Assembly: GCA_903825305.1 (NCBI GenBank) | Contig: CAIKAC010000012.1 | Location: 62,001 to 126,000 of the forward strand | From: an uncultured Actinomycetes bacterium | GTDB lineage: Bacteria; Actinomycetota; Acidimicrobiia; Acidimicrobiales; RAAP-2 | Direction: 5' to 3' | DNA length: 64,000 nt | In this document: positions 34,846 through 42,828 of the stretch, piece by piece | Position numbering within the stretch: the stretch's first letter is position 1 | How the letters are laid out: every line of letters starts with the position of its first letter | Notes under the pieces: model-generated | Told to the model about the DNA's origin: nothing | Seen by the model: only the letters and a program-made list of their open reading frames with translations | Databases searched by the model: none | Program-made: the position numbers and the translations under genes

Positions 34846-37800
34846 ATGAGCGACACCACCAGCCCCAGCCTCCACAAGCCCGCGAATCCCATTCGATTCA
34901 TTTCCGCCGCCAGTCTCTTTGACGGTCATGATGCAGCGATCAACATCATGCGACGCATCTTGCAAGCCCAAGGTGCCGAGGTTATTCACCTTGGACACAA
35001 CCGGTCAGTTGACGAAGTGGTTCGAGCTGCAATTCAGGAGGATGTCCAGGGCATCGCACTGAGTTCCTATCAAGGTGGCCACGTCGAGTACTTCAAGTAT
35101 CTCGTTGACCAACTTGCTGAACATGGCCGAAGTGACATCAAGGTCTATGGCGGTGGTGGTGGCGTTATTGTGCCGGCAGAAATTGCTGAACTTGAGGCCT
35201 ACGGCGTTGCGAAGATTTTCTCCCCCCAAGACGGACAGCGCATGGGCCTCGACGCAATGATCAACCAGCTCATTGAGCAGTGCGACGTTGACCTCGCTGC
35301 AGTGGCACCGAGCAACGCAGATGCCGCGTTGCTCGGCGACACCAACGCACTCGCTCGTGCGATCACCTGTATTGAAGCTGGGCGCCTACCCGCCGACCAA
35401 TGGGGCGTATTGCAAGAGGCAGCCGCGAAGTCAACCGCTCCGGTACTGGGCATTACTGGTACTGGCGGCTCAGGCAAGTCGTCACTGACCGATGAGTTAA
35501 TCCGTCGATTCCGACTTGACCAAGGTGACAAGGTCCGAATTTGTGTGATTGCCGTTGATCCCTCCAAGCGCACCTCAGGAGGTGCTCTCCTCGGTGACCG
35601 CATTCGCATGAATGCCATTGACACGCCGCAGATCTACTTCCGTTCCTTGTCGACTCGCGGATCTGATTCAGAAGTACCCGCGCAGGTGCCCGATGCCATC
35701 ATCGCGGCCAAAGCAGCGGGCTTTGATCTCATCATCGTGGAGACCCCTGGCATTGGGCAGGGAAACGCTGCCATTACTGATGTATCAGACGTCTCGCTGT
35801 ACGTGATGACACCAGAATTTGGTGCAGCCTCTCAGCTTGAGAAAATCGACATGCTTGATCTGGCCGATGCGATTGCCATCAACAAATTTGACCGCCGTGG
35901 CGCAGAAGATGCGTACCGCTCGGTATGCCGTCAGTGGGTGCGCGCCCATCCTGGTGTGAGCCCTGATGACCCGAGCGTCCCCGTCTTTGGCACGGTGGCA
36001 TCGCGCTTCAATGACTCGGGCACGACCGCGTTGTATCAATCACTTCGAGGGCTCCTTGAAACCAAGGGCATGGTCTCGCAAGGCGCCATGTTGGAGCCTG
36101 CCTCGAGCAAAGTTTCTCAGAGTGCATCGCCCATTATCCCCGCTGAGCGTACGCGCTACCTCGCCGAAATCGCCACCACGATTCGCGACTACCACGCGAC
36201 GACTGAGTTGCAAGCTGAGGCTGTTGCCCGTCTTGATGCAGCGATATCGACACGCGAAGCGCTCGGCACGAGCGCAGATGCATCGGTGACGAGCGCACTT
36301 GACGAGCTCATCGCGGAACTCTCGACCAGCGTTGCCCCTGCGACCTCAAAGGTTCTTGAAGAGTTGGAACAAGCTCGCCGTGATCTCGCCGGCAAGGAAC
36401 TCGTACAAGGGGGCCGAACGACAGCATTGGTCCGCACGTCATTGTCGGGCACTGATGTCCCACGAGTGGCGCTGCCGACCATGACGCACCAAGGTGATCT
36501 CTATCGCTGGTCGCGCAAGGAAAACCTGCCAGGTTCTTTCCCCTTCACCGCGGGCGTCTTCCCCTTTAAGCGCGAAGGAGAAGATCCAGCCCGTATGTTT
36601 GCAGGCGAAGGAGACCCAGCGAGAACCAATCGCCGCTTTCACCTTCTCTCCGAGGGCCAACCAGCGACACGGCTTTCTACAGCCTTTGACTCCGTGACGC
36701 TCTATGGCCGCGACCCCGGTGCCGCTCCGGATGTCTACGGCAAAATTGGCACCTCTGGCGTATCGGTGGCCACCTTGGACGACATGAAGACGCTCTATGG
36801 CGGTTTCGATCTATGTAGTCCAACCACCTCGGTGTCGATGACCATTAATGGCCCCGCCCCAACAATCTTGGCCATGTTCTTGAACACGGCGATTGATCAG
36901 CAGCTCGAGAAGTTCGAAGCTGAGCAGGGTCGTGCACCGAGTGACGCAGAAGCGCAGGAGATTCGCGCGCTGGCGCTGAAAACCGTTCGCGGCACCGTGC
37001 AAGCCGACATTTTGAAAGAAGACCAGGGCCAAAACACCTGCATTTTCTCCACTGAGTTTTCGCTGGGCGTGATGGCCGACATTCAAGAATTCTTCATCCA
37101 GCACGACATGAAGAATTTCTACTCAGTGTCGATTTCGGGCTACCACATTGCTGAAGCAGGGGCGAACCCGATTACGCAATTGGCCTTCACCTTGGCCAAT
37201 GGGTTCACCTATGTGGAGAGCTACCTTGCGCGCGGCATGAACATCGATGACTTCGCGCCGAACTTGTCATTCTTCTTCTCCAACGGTATGGATCCTGAGT
37301 ACACCGTCATTGGACGCGTTGCTCGTCGGATCTGGGCTGTTGCGATGCGCGAGCGCTACCACGCATCAGAAAAGAGCCAGAAGCTGAAATACCACATTCA
37401 GACTTCGGGCCGTAGTTTGCACGCTCAAGAGATGGCTTTCAACGACATTCGTACGACCCTCCAAGCGCTGTGTGCCATTTATGACAACGCCAACAGTCTG
37501 CATACCAATGCCTACGACGAAGCAGTCACGACGCCAACGGAGGAGTCAGTTCGTCGAGCACTCGCCATTCAGCTGATCATCAACCGTGAGTGGGGACTCG
37601 CGATGAATGAGAACCCGCTCCAGGGGAGCTTCATCGTCGAGGAACTCACTGACTTGGTGGAAGCATCAGTCCTTGCTGAGATGGATCGCATTTCGGACCG
37701 CGGGGGAGTGCTCGGGGCCATGGAGACTGGATACCAGCGTGGTCGAATTCAAGATGACTCCATGCTCTACGAACACGCCAAGCACGATGGTTCTCTCCCC

Positions 37801-38088
37801 ATCATCGGCGTCAACACCTTCCGCAATCCCAGCGCTGAGGCCGAAGTGCATGAGGTCGAGTTGGCACGAGCAACAGAATCAGAGAAGCAAGGTCAACTTG
37901 ATCGACTCGCTGCCTTCCATGACGCCAATGCTGGGGCCGCACAAGAAGCGTTGGCGCGACTTCGCCAGGTGGCGTTGAGCGGCGGCAACATTTTTGCCGA
38001 ACTTGTCGAAACGGTTCGCGTGGCCTCGCTCGGTCAAATCACGGATGTGCTCTTTGAAGTTGGCGGAACGTATCGGCGAAACGTCTAA
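34846..38088 (+). CDS. icmF: Fused isobutyryl-CoA mutase IcmF (B12 mutase with MeaB-like GTPase)
   Basis: 1080 residues in the IcmF order: N-terminal cobalamin-binding domain (SLFDGHDAAINIMRR, with the axial H28), a central MeaB-type G-protein chaperone (P-loop GTGGSGKSS, K211; then VIAVDPSKRTSGGALLGDRI), a linker, and the C-terminal mutase barrel (YGRDPGAAPDVYGKIGTSGV; QTSGRSLHAQEM). It rearranges isobutyryl-CoA and n-butyryl-CoA (or a related branched acyl-CoA such as pivalyl-CoA) using adenosylcobalamin, with GTP hydrolysis for cofactor loading. It is a one-gene system of full length. MarR is divergent, and a 20-bp hairpin follows. No cobalamin riboswitch is seen upstream. Confidence 0.95.
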   Translation: MSDTTSPSLHKPANPIRFISAASLFDGHDAAINIMRRILQAQGAEVIHLGHNRSVDEVVRAAIQEDVQGIALSSYQGGHVEYFKYLVDQLAEHGRSDIKVYGGGGGVIVPAEIAELEAYGVAKIFSPQDGQRMGLDAMINQLIEQCDVDLAAVAPSNADAALLGDTNALARAITCIEAGRLPADQWGVLQEAAAKSTAPVLGITGTGGSGKSSLTDELIRRFRLDQGDKVRICVIAVDPSKRTSGGALLGDRIRMNAIDTPQIYFRSLSTRGSDSEVPAQVPDAIIAAKAAGFDLIIVETPGIGQGNAAITDVSDVSLYVMTPEFGAASQLEKIDMLDLADAIAINKFDRRGAEDAYRSVCRQWVRAHPGVSPDDPSVPVFGTVASRFNDSGTTALYQSLRGLLETKGMVSQGAMLEPASSKVSQSASPIIPAERTRYLAEIATTIRDYHATTELQAEAVARLDAAISTREALGTSADASVTSALDELIAELSTSVAPATSKVLEELEQARRDLAGKELVQGGRTTALVRTSLSGTDVPRVALPTMTHQGDLYRWSRKENLPGSFPFTAGVFPFKREGEDPARMFAGEGDPARTNRRFHLLSEGQPATRLSTAFDSVTLYGRDPGAAPDVYGKIGTSGVSVATLDDMKTLYGGFDLCSPTTSVSMTINGPAPTILAMFLNTAIDQQLEKFEAEQGRAPSDAEAQEIRALALKTVRGTVQADILKEDQGQNTCIFSTEFSLGVMADIQEFFIQHDMKNFYSVSISGYHIAEAGANPITQLAFTLANGFTYVESYLARGMNIDDFAPNLSFFFSNGMDPEYTVIGRVARRIWAVAMRERYHASEKSQKLKYHIQTSGRSLHAQEMAFNDIRTTLQALCAIYDNANSLHTNAYDEAVTTPTEESVRRALAIQLIINREWGLAMNENPLQGSFIVEELTDLVEASVLAEMDRISDRGGVLGAMETGYQRGRIQDDSMLYEHAKHDGSLPIIGVNTFRNPSAEAEVHEVELARATESEKQGQLDRLAAFHDANAGAAQEALARLRQVALSGGNIFAELVETVRVASLGQITDVLFEVGGTYRRNV

Positions 38089-38103
38089 GGCAGTAAGTCT
38101 TCC

Positions 38104-38154
38104 AAGGTGACCGCCCCGGCTGGAGAGTCCATTACCAGCCGGGGCGGTCACCTT
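38104..38154. terminator. 20-bp perfect hairpin after icmF
   Basis: AAGGTGACCGCCCCGGCTGG (38104-38123) pairs perfectly with 38135-38154 around an 11-nt loop, starting 15 bp after the icmF stop. It is unusually long and GC-rich and is followed by CGCAAG rather than a T-tract. The remaining 185 bp up to the next gene hold nothing I can name. Confidence 0.75.
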
Positions 38155-38339
38155 CGCAAGCACTTCCCCCTGAGCGGGCGGTGAGTGGTGAACCTGCTTC
38201 GAAGGTGGTCTTGCCTGCTGTCACCATTGTGGCCAAGCTTCGGGTGCAGGGATAGTCGACACCTGAGTGTCAGCGAAGAATCTGAAGCCAGCCTGAATGA
38301 ACGCTCGGTGACCTGCGCAGACGCAGATCAGAACACCTG

Positions 38340-39116
38340 CTAGTCGACGATGTACGACGTCATGGACAGTGATCCAAGGTCGCATCCACGTATCAAGGTG
38401 CGAGCCGTAGTTCCCTCTACTTCCGCGATGCCAGCGATATAGGCCAAGGGCAGAAAGTGTTCCGGAGTTGGCACCGCAGCGCGAGCTTCGGGGAGGCTCA
38501 AGACTTCACCGAGTTTGGCGGGATCAGAGGTCATGATCTGCGCGGTGTTGGTATCAAAGGACTCAGCCCACGCAGCACCGCGTCCAGGACGCGACCACTC
38601 CACGAGGCCAAGGTTGTGGACGACGTTGCCACTACCGACGACGAGCACGCCCTCTTCTCGAAGTGGGCTCAATGCTTGGCCCAGACGGTGGTGGTAGTCA
38701 TAGGCCTCTCCGGCATGAACGGAGAGTTGAACGACGGGAATATCGGCTTCTGGGTACATGTGCGCCAAGATTGACCACGTGCCGTGATCAAGGCCCCAAC
38801 TATCGGTGTCAAGTCCGCAATATGCGGGCTGGAGTACCTCGGCGACCCGGGCCGCTAGGGCTGGGCTGCCAGGAGCTGGGTACTCAACGTTAAAGAGCTC
38901 TTGGGGGAAGCCATAGAAGTCGTGGATAGTGCGGGGTCGCTCCATGGCCGTTACCGCGGTGAGGCCGACGTACCAGTGAGCGGAGATGGCGAGAATTGCC
39001 TTGGGCTTGTCAAAAGATTGAGCAAATTCAACCCAACTCTGCGTCCAAGCATTGGATTCCAAGGTATTCATGGGATTGCCATGACCAATAAATGCAGCGG
39101 GGGTGCGAGTGCTCAT
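38340..39116 (-). CDS. Class III extradiol dioxygenase (DODA/LigB-type)
   Basis: 258 residues. The metal and catalytic pattern of 4,5-DOPA-extradiol-dioxygenase-like proteins is present: FIGHGNPMNTLE (first His), ILAISAHWYV (second His) and VVGSGNVVHNLG (third). YGFPQELFNVEYPAPGSP and GLDHGTWSILAHMYP are also typical. The family opens catechol rings, and YgiD-like members have weak DOPA activity, so the natural substrate is open. The ATG at 39116 with AAGGAG upstream is preferred to the longer frame starting at 39221, which would overlap the divergent gene. Confidence 0.9.
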   Translation of the reverse strand: MSTRTPAAFIGHGNPMNTLESNAWTQSWVEFAQSFDKPKAILAISAHWYVGLTAVTAMERPRTIHDFYGFPQELFNVEYPAPGSPALAARVAEVLQPAYCGLDTDSWGLDHGTWSILAHMYPEADIPVVQLSVHAGEAYDYHHRLGQALSPLREEGVLVVGSGNVVHNLGLVEWSRPGRGAAWAESFDTNTAQIMTSDPAKLGEVLSLPEARAAVPTPEHFLPLAYIAGIAEVEGTTARTLIRGCDLGSLSMTSYIVD

Positions 39117-39219
39117 TGAAGCTCCTTGGGTCAACAAGATCAACCCTATCGGGCCTAATCCCCACCTCAAGGCGGAGAAAGGGTCACAATAGAAGTCATC
39201 GACTCGAAGAGGAGCCAGC

Positions 39220-39774
39220 ATGTCTGATCAAAATATTCAAATGGGAATCCCGACCAAGCTCGCGTGGCAGTTGCAGTTGCTCGCCGGAGCGATCACCTTG
39301 GTATTGGGTGTCATTTTGGCTTCACACCCCACCACCTCCATCAATGTCATTGCGGTGATTTTGGGCATCGTCTTGATCATCGGGGCGATCTTCCACTTTG
39401 TTCGAATGCTGGACCACGAAGAACAGCATCGAGTTTGGGTGGGCATCGCTGGACTGGTTGAACTCGTCGTCGGCATCGTGTTGATCCGTCACCTTGGCCT
39501 TACCCGTGCCCTTATTGGACTGGTCATTGGTATCTCGTGGATTATCCAAGGCGTGGTGGCACTGCTCGCCGGCGTCTTGGGTCACCCAAGTCGTTCGAGG
39601 TTTTGGCCCATTGCCTTCGGATTGATTTCTATCCTCGCTGGAGCCATCGTCGTGGCGGTGCCGGAACACTCAGTGTCAGTTCTGATGACCATCTTTGGCA
39701 TCTGGTTCGTGATTATGGGCGGCTTGGAAATTGCGCTCGGACTCGTCGTCCGTTCGGAATCAAAGAAGGCCTAA
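39220..39774 (+). CDS. HdeD/DUF308 family membrane protein
   Basis: 184 residues with six membrane helices in three related hairpins, for example LQLLAGAITLVLGVILASHP, IAGLVELVVGIVLIRH and FGLISILAGAIVVAVPEHS. This repeated GxxxLxxGxxLLxxP pattern is that of HdeD, linked to acid resistance in E. coli; the function in actinobacteria is unknown. GAGGAG precedes the ATG. The stop interlocks (CTAA) with the convergent SRPBCC gene. Confidence 0.87.
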   Translation: MSDQNIQMGIPTKLAWQLQLLAGAITLVLGVILASHPTTSINVIAVILGIVLIIGAIFHFVRMLDHEEQHRVWVGIAGLVELVVGIVLIRHLGLTRALIGLVIGISWIIQGVVALLAGVLGHPSRSRFWPIAFGLISILAGAIVVAVPEHSVSVLMTIFGIWFVIMGGLEIALGLVVRSESKKA

Positions 39775-40211
39775 GCGCCTTCGACGAGTTGGGCGAATCG
39801 CTGAAGGTTCGCCTTCCAGATTCGCTTCATGATGGGCTTGGCGATTATCTCGCCCACTGGGCCACCGAGCAACCAGCCGAAGTGAAGTGACTCGCGCCAG
39901 GCTAAAGTCGTGGCGGCGCCCTGAGCACTCAGTGTAAAGACGCCTTCGCCGGTCACCACGCCTCGGTGGGCGACGCCAATTTGGCGTCCCTCTTCCCAGA
40001 GCCTCACATCCATCACGTCGTTAGTGGTGAAGGGTCCAATTCTGGTTTTACACCGCATCGTGACGCCAACGCCCTGCGTTTGCTCGCCAAGAAATTCAAT
40101 GGCCAGAGCATCTTTCATCCACGTGGTGTGACTTTCAAGATCACATAGGTGTTGCCAGCAACGATCGATCGGCGCAGCAATGGACTGCTCCAATTCGATC
40201 GTGGTGGTCAT
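39771..40211 (-). CDS. SRPBCC (START-like) ligand-binding family protein
   Basis: 146 residues. It reads as a polyketide cyclase/CoxG-like helix-grip fold: IELEQSIAAPIDRCWQHLCD at the start, FTLSAQGAATTLAWRESLHF in the middle and a long final helix MKRIWKANLQRFAQLVE. Such proteins bind hydrophobic ligands. The ATG at 40211 overlaps the stop of the LLM gene (ATGA), so the two are co-transcribed; the longer frame from 40244 is not needed. Confidence 0.8.
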   Translation of the reverse strand: MTTTIELEQSIAAPIDRCWQHLCDLESHTTWMKDALAIEFLGEQTQGVGVTMRCKTRIGPFTTNDVMDVRLWEEGRQIGVAHRGVVTGEGVFTLSAQGAATTLAWRESLHFGWLLGGPVGEIIAKPIMKRIWKANLQRFAQLVEGA

Positions 40212-41116
40212 CGCTTGCCAGTCAGGTGGCTGAGTTGCTCCCATTCGCTCACGTCAAAGCCCCGTTCACGGTGGGGGAGCACACTCAAGATGACGTGGTT
40301 GGCGCCAGCTTCGAAGTGCGCATTCACCGATTCGGCGATCGCCTCCGCGCCTCGAGGCACGAGGCCGTCTTGAAGCTTGGTGGAACCGCCTCGAATGAAG
40401 TCTTCGTCGTCAAAACCTAAAGTCTTCAGGTTGTTGACGTAGTTGGGCAAGCCCGTGTACATCACGAGGTAGTCGTAGCAGCGCTCTCGGAAGTCTTCAT
40501 CATCGTCAGTGATGGCAACACCCTGTTCAACCACAAGGTACGCATCAGGGCCCATAATGCTGCGAGCACGGGCAGTGTGCTCTGGCGTCACGAGGTAGGG
40601 AAGGGCGCCATCAGCCTTTTCGGCAGCAAGTTCCAACATTTTTGGACCCAGCGCGGCAATGAGCACGGGTGGCTCGAGTTGACCTTCAGGACTGGTCATC
40701 TTGGCATTAGCCATGGCATCGAGGTACTCGTTCATAGCCGCGAAAGGCTTGGAATAGTTGTGGCCTCTCATGCGCTCGACGAGAGGCTGGTGACTCACCC
40801 CGAGGCCCAAGATGTAGCGCTGGTTCGACCACGCATCGAGGGTTCGAGCGGCATTCTTCGCATTGACGGCGTCACGAGCCCAAATCGACGCAATGGCCGA
40901 ACCAATGATCAACTCGGTGGAGTTGGCGACCAAGAGAGCTCCATTGGTCATGGCCTCGCGCCCATAAGCCTCGGGGTACCAGAGACTGGAAAATCCAAAG
41001 CGCTCGGCGGCACTCGTCATGGCAGCAAGGTCGGCTGGGATGGTGTTCTCAGGTTCCCACGAAAATAAGCCAACGGTGCGATCAATTTTCTCGAGTGCAG
41101 GGTGACGGTATGCCAT
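40208..41116 (-). CDS. LLM-class F420-dependent oxidoreductase
   Basis: 302 residues of the luciferase-like monooxygenase barrel. FSSLWYPEAYGREAM, LGLGVSHQPLVERMRGHNYS, VLIAALGPKMLELAAEKADG and GANHVILSVL mark the actinobacterial F420-dependent subgroup (TIGR03620-like). It probably transfers hydride to or from F420 on an unknown alcohol, ketone or lipid. AAGGAG precedes the ATG. It is the first gene of an operon with the SRPBCC gene. Confidence 0.88.
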   Translation of the reverse strand: MAYRHPALEKIDRTVGLFSWEPENTIPADLAAMTSAAERFGFSSLWYPEAYGREAMTNGALLVANSTELIIGSAIASIWARDAVNAKNAARTLDAWSNQRYILGLGVSHQPLVERMRGHNYSKPFAAMNEYLDAMANAKMTSPEGQLEPPVLIAALGPKMLELAAEKADGALPYLVTPEHTARARSIMGPDAYLVVEQGVAITDDDEDFRERCYDYLVMYTGLPNYVNNLKTLGFDDEDFIRGGSTKLQDGLVPRGAEAIAESVNAHFEAGANHVILSVLPHRERGFDVSEWEQLSHLTGKR

Positions 41117-41200
41117 AGTGCTCCTTCCAAAGGTGGGCCCATCCTAGAGAGTTCTGCAACCTGGTGCGCCCGCCATGGATTCCTCGGGCAAAATCAAGAG

Positions 41201-42436
41201 ATGAGCATTGTGAATCTGGTTGTGGCGGTTGTGCTGCTCTTGGCGGCGCTCACGGCACTTATTCCCCTGCGACCAGATCCGTTTTCGGGATTTTCATTCG
41301 CCGCTGGCTTCGTACTAACTGACCTTTCAGGTCAAACCTTGGTGCTTGGATCCCTGATCGCTTGGCTGCTGTGGCTCGCTGGGGGTACTCGACACGTCAC
41401 CGGTCACATCGCGCTGTGGATCGAACTCCTCGCTGGAGTGATCTTCCTCGTGGTCTTCGTTGTCGGACTCTTGTCAAAGCGAGTCGTTCGTGTCGCGTTG
41501 GCTCACAATTCGACTACCCCCATCGCGCTCGACGCAACGCAGCGACATGGTGCATGGCTTCGCTGGTGGCGTAGCGTGCGCGCCGTTCCCTTGCGTGGCA
41601 AGAGTATCGAGGCAATCAAAAACATTGCCTACTTCGACGATGGCCTCGATGCGCATCGATTGGATCTCTACCGATCCGCAGCCACCACCGAAGGCGCGCC
41701 CGTCATGGTGTTCATTCACGGTGGTGCATGGGTGCTTGGTGATAAGCGCGAACAAGGCCGACCCATGATGTTCGAGTTGGCCGCGAGGGGCTGGCTGTGC
41801 GTGAGTGTGAATTATCAACTGTCGCCAAAGGCAACGTGGCCCGATCACATTGTTGACGTGAATCGCGCTGTGGCGTGGGTGAAGCAACATATCGCTAGCT
41901 ACGGCGGAGATCCTCATCGAGTGGCGATATCGGGTGGCTCAGCGGGCGGACAGCTCTGTGCTCTTCAAGCGTTGGCTCACGATGACCCCCAGTACAAGCC
42001 AGGTTTTGAAGACGCTGATCTTTCAACCATTGCCTGCGTCTCGCTCTATGGCGTCCATGACATGACCGCGGATGGCTCGCTGTCAGGCCGTCATGGCCCC
42101 GCGCTCAAAATCCTGCTCGAGCGCAAAGTGATGAAAGTCCCAATGGACGAGGATCGCCAGCGATTTGTGGATGCATCACCGCTTGCCCGAGTTCGTGCCG
42201 ATGCGCCACCATTTCTGATCTTCCAGGGAACCAATGACACCTTGGTGCCGCCAGCGGTGGGTCGGGCATTTAACGAAGCGCTGCGGGCCGTGTCGACTTC
42301 CTCGGTGACTTACGTTGAGTTTCCGCTGGCCCAACACGCCTTTGATGTTTACTGTTCGCCCCGTTGTACGGCTACGGTTCAAGGCATAGTTGCTTTCTTA
42401 AATTCCGTGTTGGCCAACCAAGGTCAAGCCACATGA
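41201..42436 (+). CDS. Membrane-anchored alpha/beta hydrolase (carboxylesterase, HSL-like)
   Basis: 411 residues. Three or four N-terminal membrane segments (about 3-100) precede a cytoplasmic or exported hydrolase domain with VFIHGGAWVLGDKREQG (HGGxW oxyanion motif), ISGGSAGGQL (nucleophile elbow), FQGTNDTLVPPAVG (acid) and LAQHAFDV (catalytic His). This matches hormone-sensitive-lipase/BD-FAE-type esterases, which cleave short acyl esters. The ATG at 41201 is preferred because the upstream extension is not conserved-looking. It overlaps the next gene by ATGA. Confidence 0.85.
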   Translation: MSIVNLVVAVVLLLAALTALIPLRPDPFSGFSFAAGFVLTDLSGQTLVLGSLIAWLLWLAGGTRHVTGHIALWIELLAGVIFLVVFVVGLLSKRVVRVALAHNSTTPIALDATQRHGAWLRWWRSVRAVPLRGKSIEAIKNIAYFDDGLDAHRLDLYRSAATTEGAPVMVFIHGGAWVLGDKREQGRPMMFELAARGWLCVSVNYQLSPKATWPDHIVDVNRAVAWVKQHIASYGGDPHRVAISGGSAGGQLCALQALAHDDPQYKPGFEDADLSTIACVSLYGVHDMTADGSLSGRHGPALKILLERKVMKVPMDEDRQRFVDASPLARVRADAPPFLIFQGTNDTLVPPAVGRAFNEALRAVSTSSVTYVEFPLAQHAFDVYCSPRCTATVQGIVAFLNSVLANQGQAT

Positions 42437-42828
42437 GTGGCGCTCGCGATGAGCTCATCGCCACGTGGAAGCGAGCCGTGCTCGAAACTGCATCGGGTGC
42501 GCATCCTCGATCTCTCCTTGAAGAGGGTCTCGGTGTGCATGTCATCACAGCCTGGAACCCCGGTGGCCAACTCAGCGATTTAGAGCGAAATCGCCAAGCC
42601 GACGAGGTACTCGAACGTGCATTAGGGGATCTTGGGGTTCGCCATATCCGAACCACTGGGCGCAGCGCCGACAACTCATGGCGCGAAGAAGGGTGGAGTT
42701 TGGTGGGTTCCAATCGTGAATTGGCTCTGGCACTCGCCAAGCGTTGCGGTCAACTCGCCATCTACGAATTTTCGCCGACCGCTTCGCGCATCATTATGTG
42801 CGACAGCGGCGAGATTATCGACTTCTAA
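42433..42828 (+). CDS. DUF3293-like small protein
   Basis: 131 residues. HVITAWNPGGQLSDLERNRQ, a Leu-rich helix, and later WREEGWSLVG and QLAIYEFSP match my recollection of DUF3293, a family of unknown function found in many bacteria. It starts on the ATG overlapping the esterase stop, so the two are coupled. Its stop interlocks with valS (CTAA). Confidence 0.72.
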   Translation: MSGARDELIATWKRAVLETASGAHPRSLLEEGLGVHVITAWNPGGQLSDLERNRQADEVLERALGDLGVRHIRTTGRSADNSWREEGWSLVGSNRELALALAKRCGQLAIYEFSPTASRIIMCDSGEIIDF

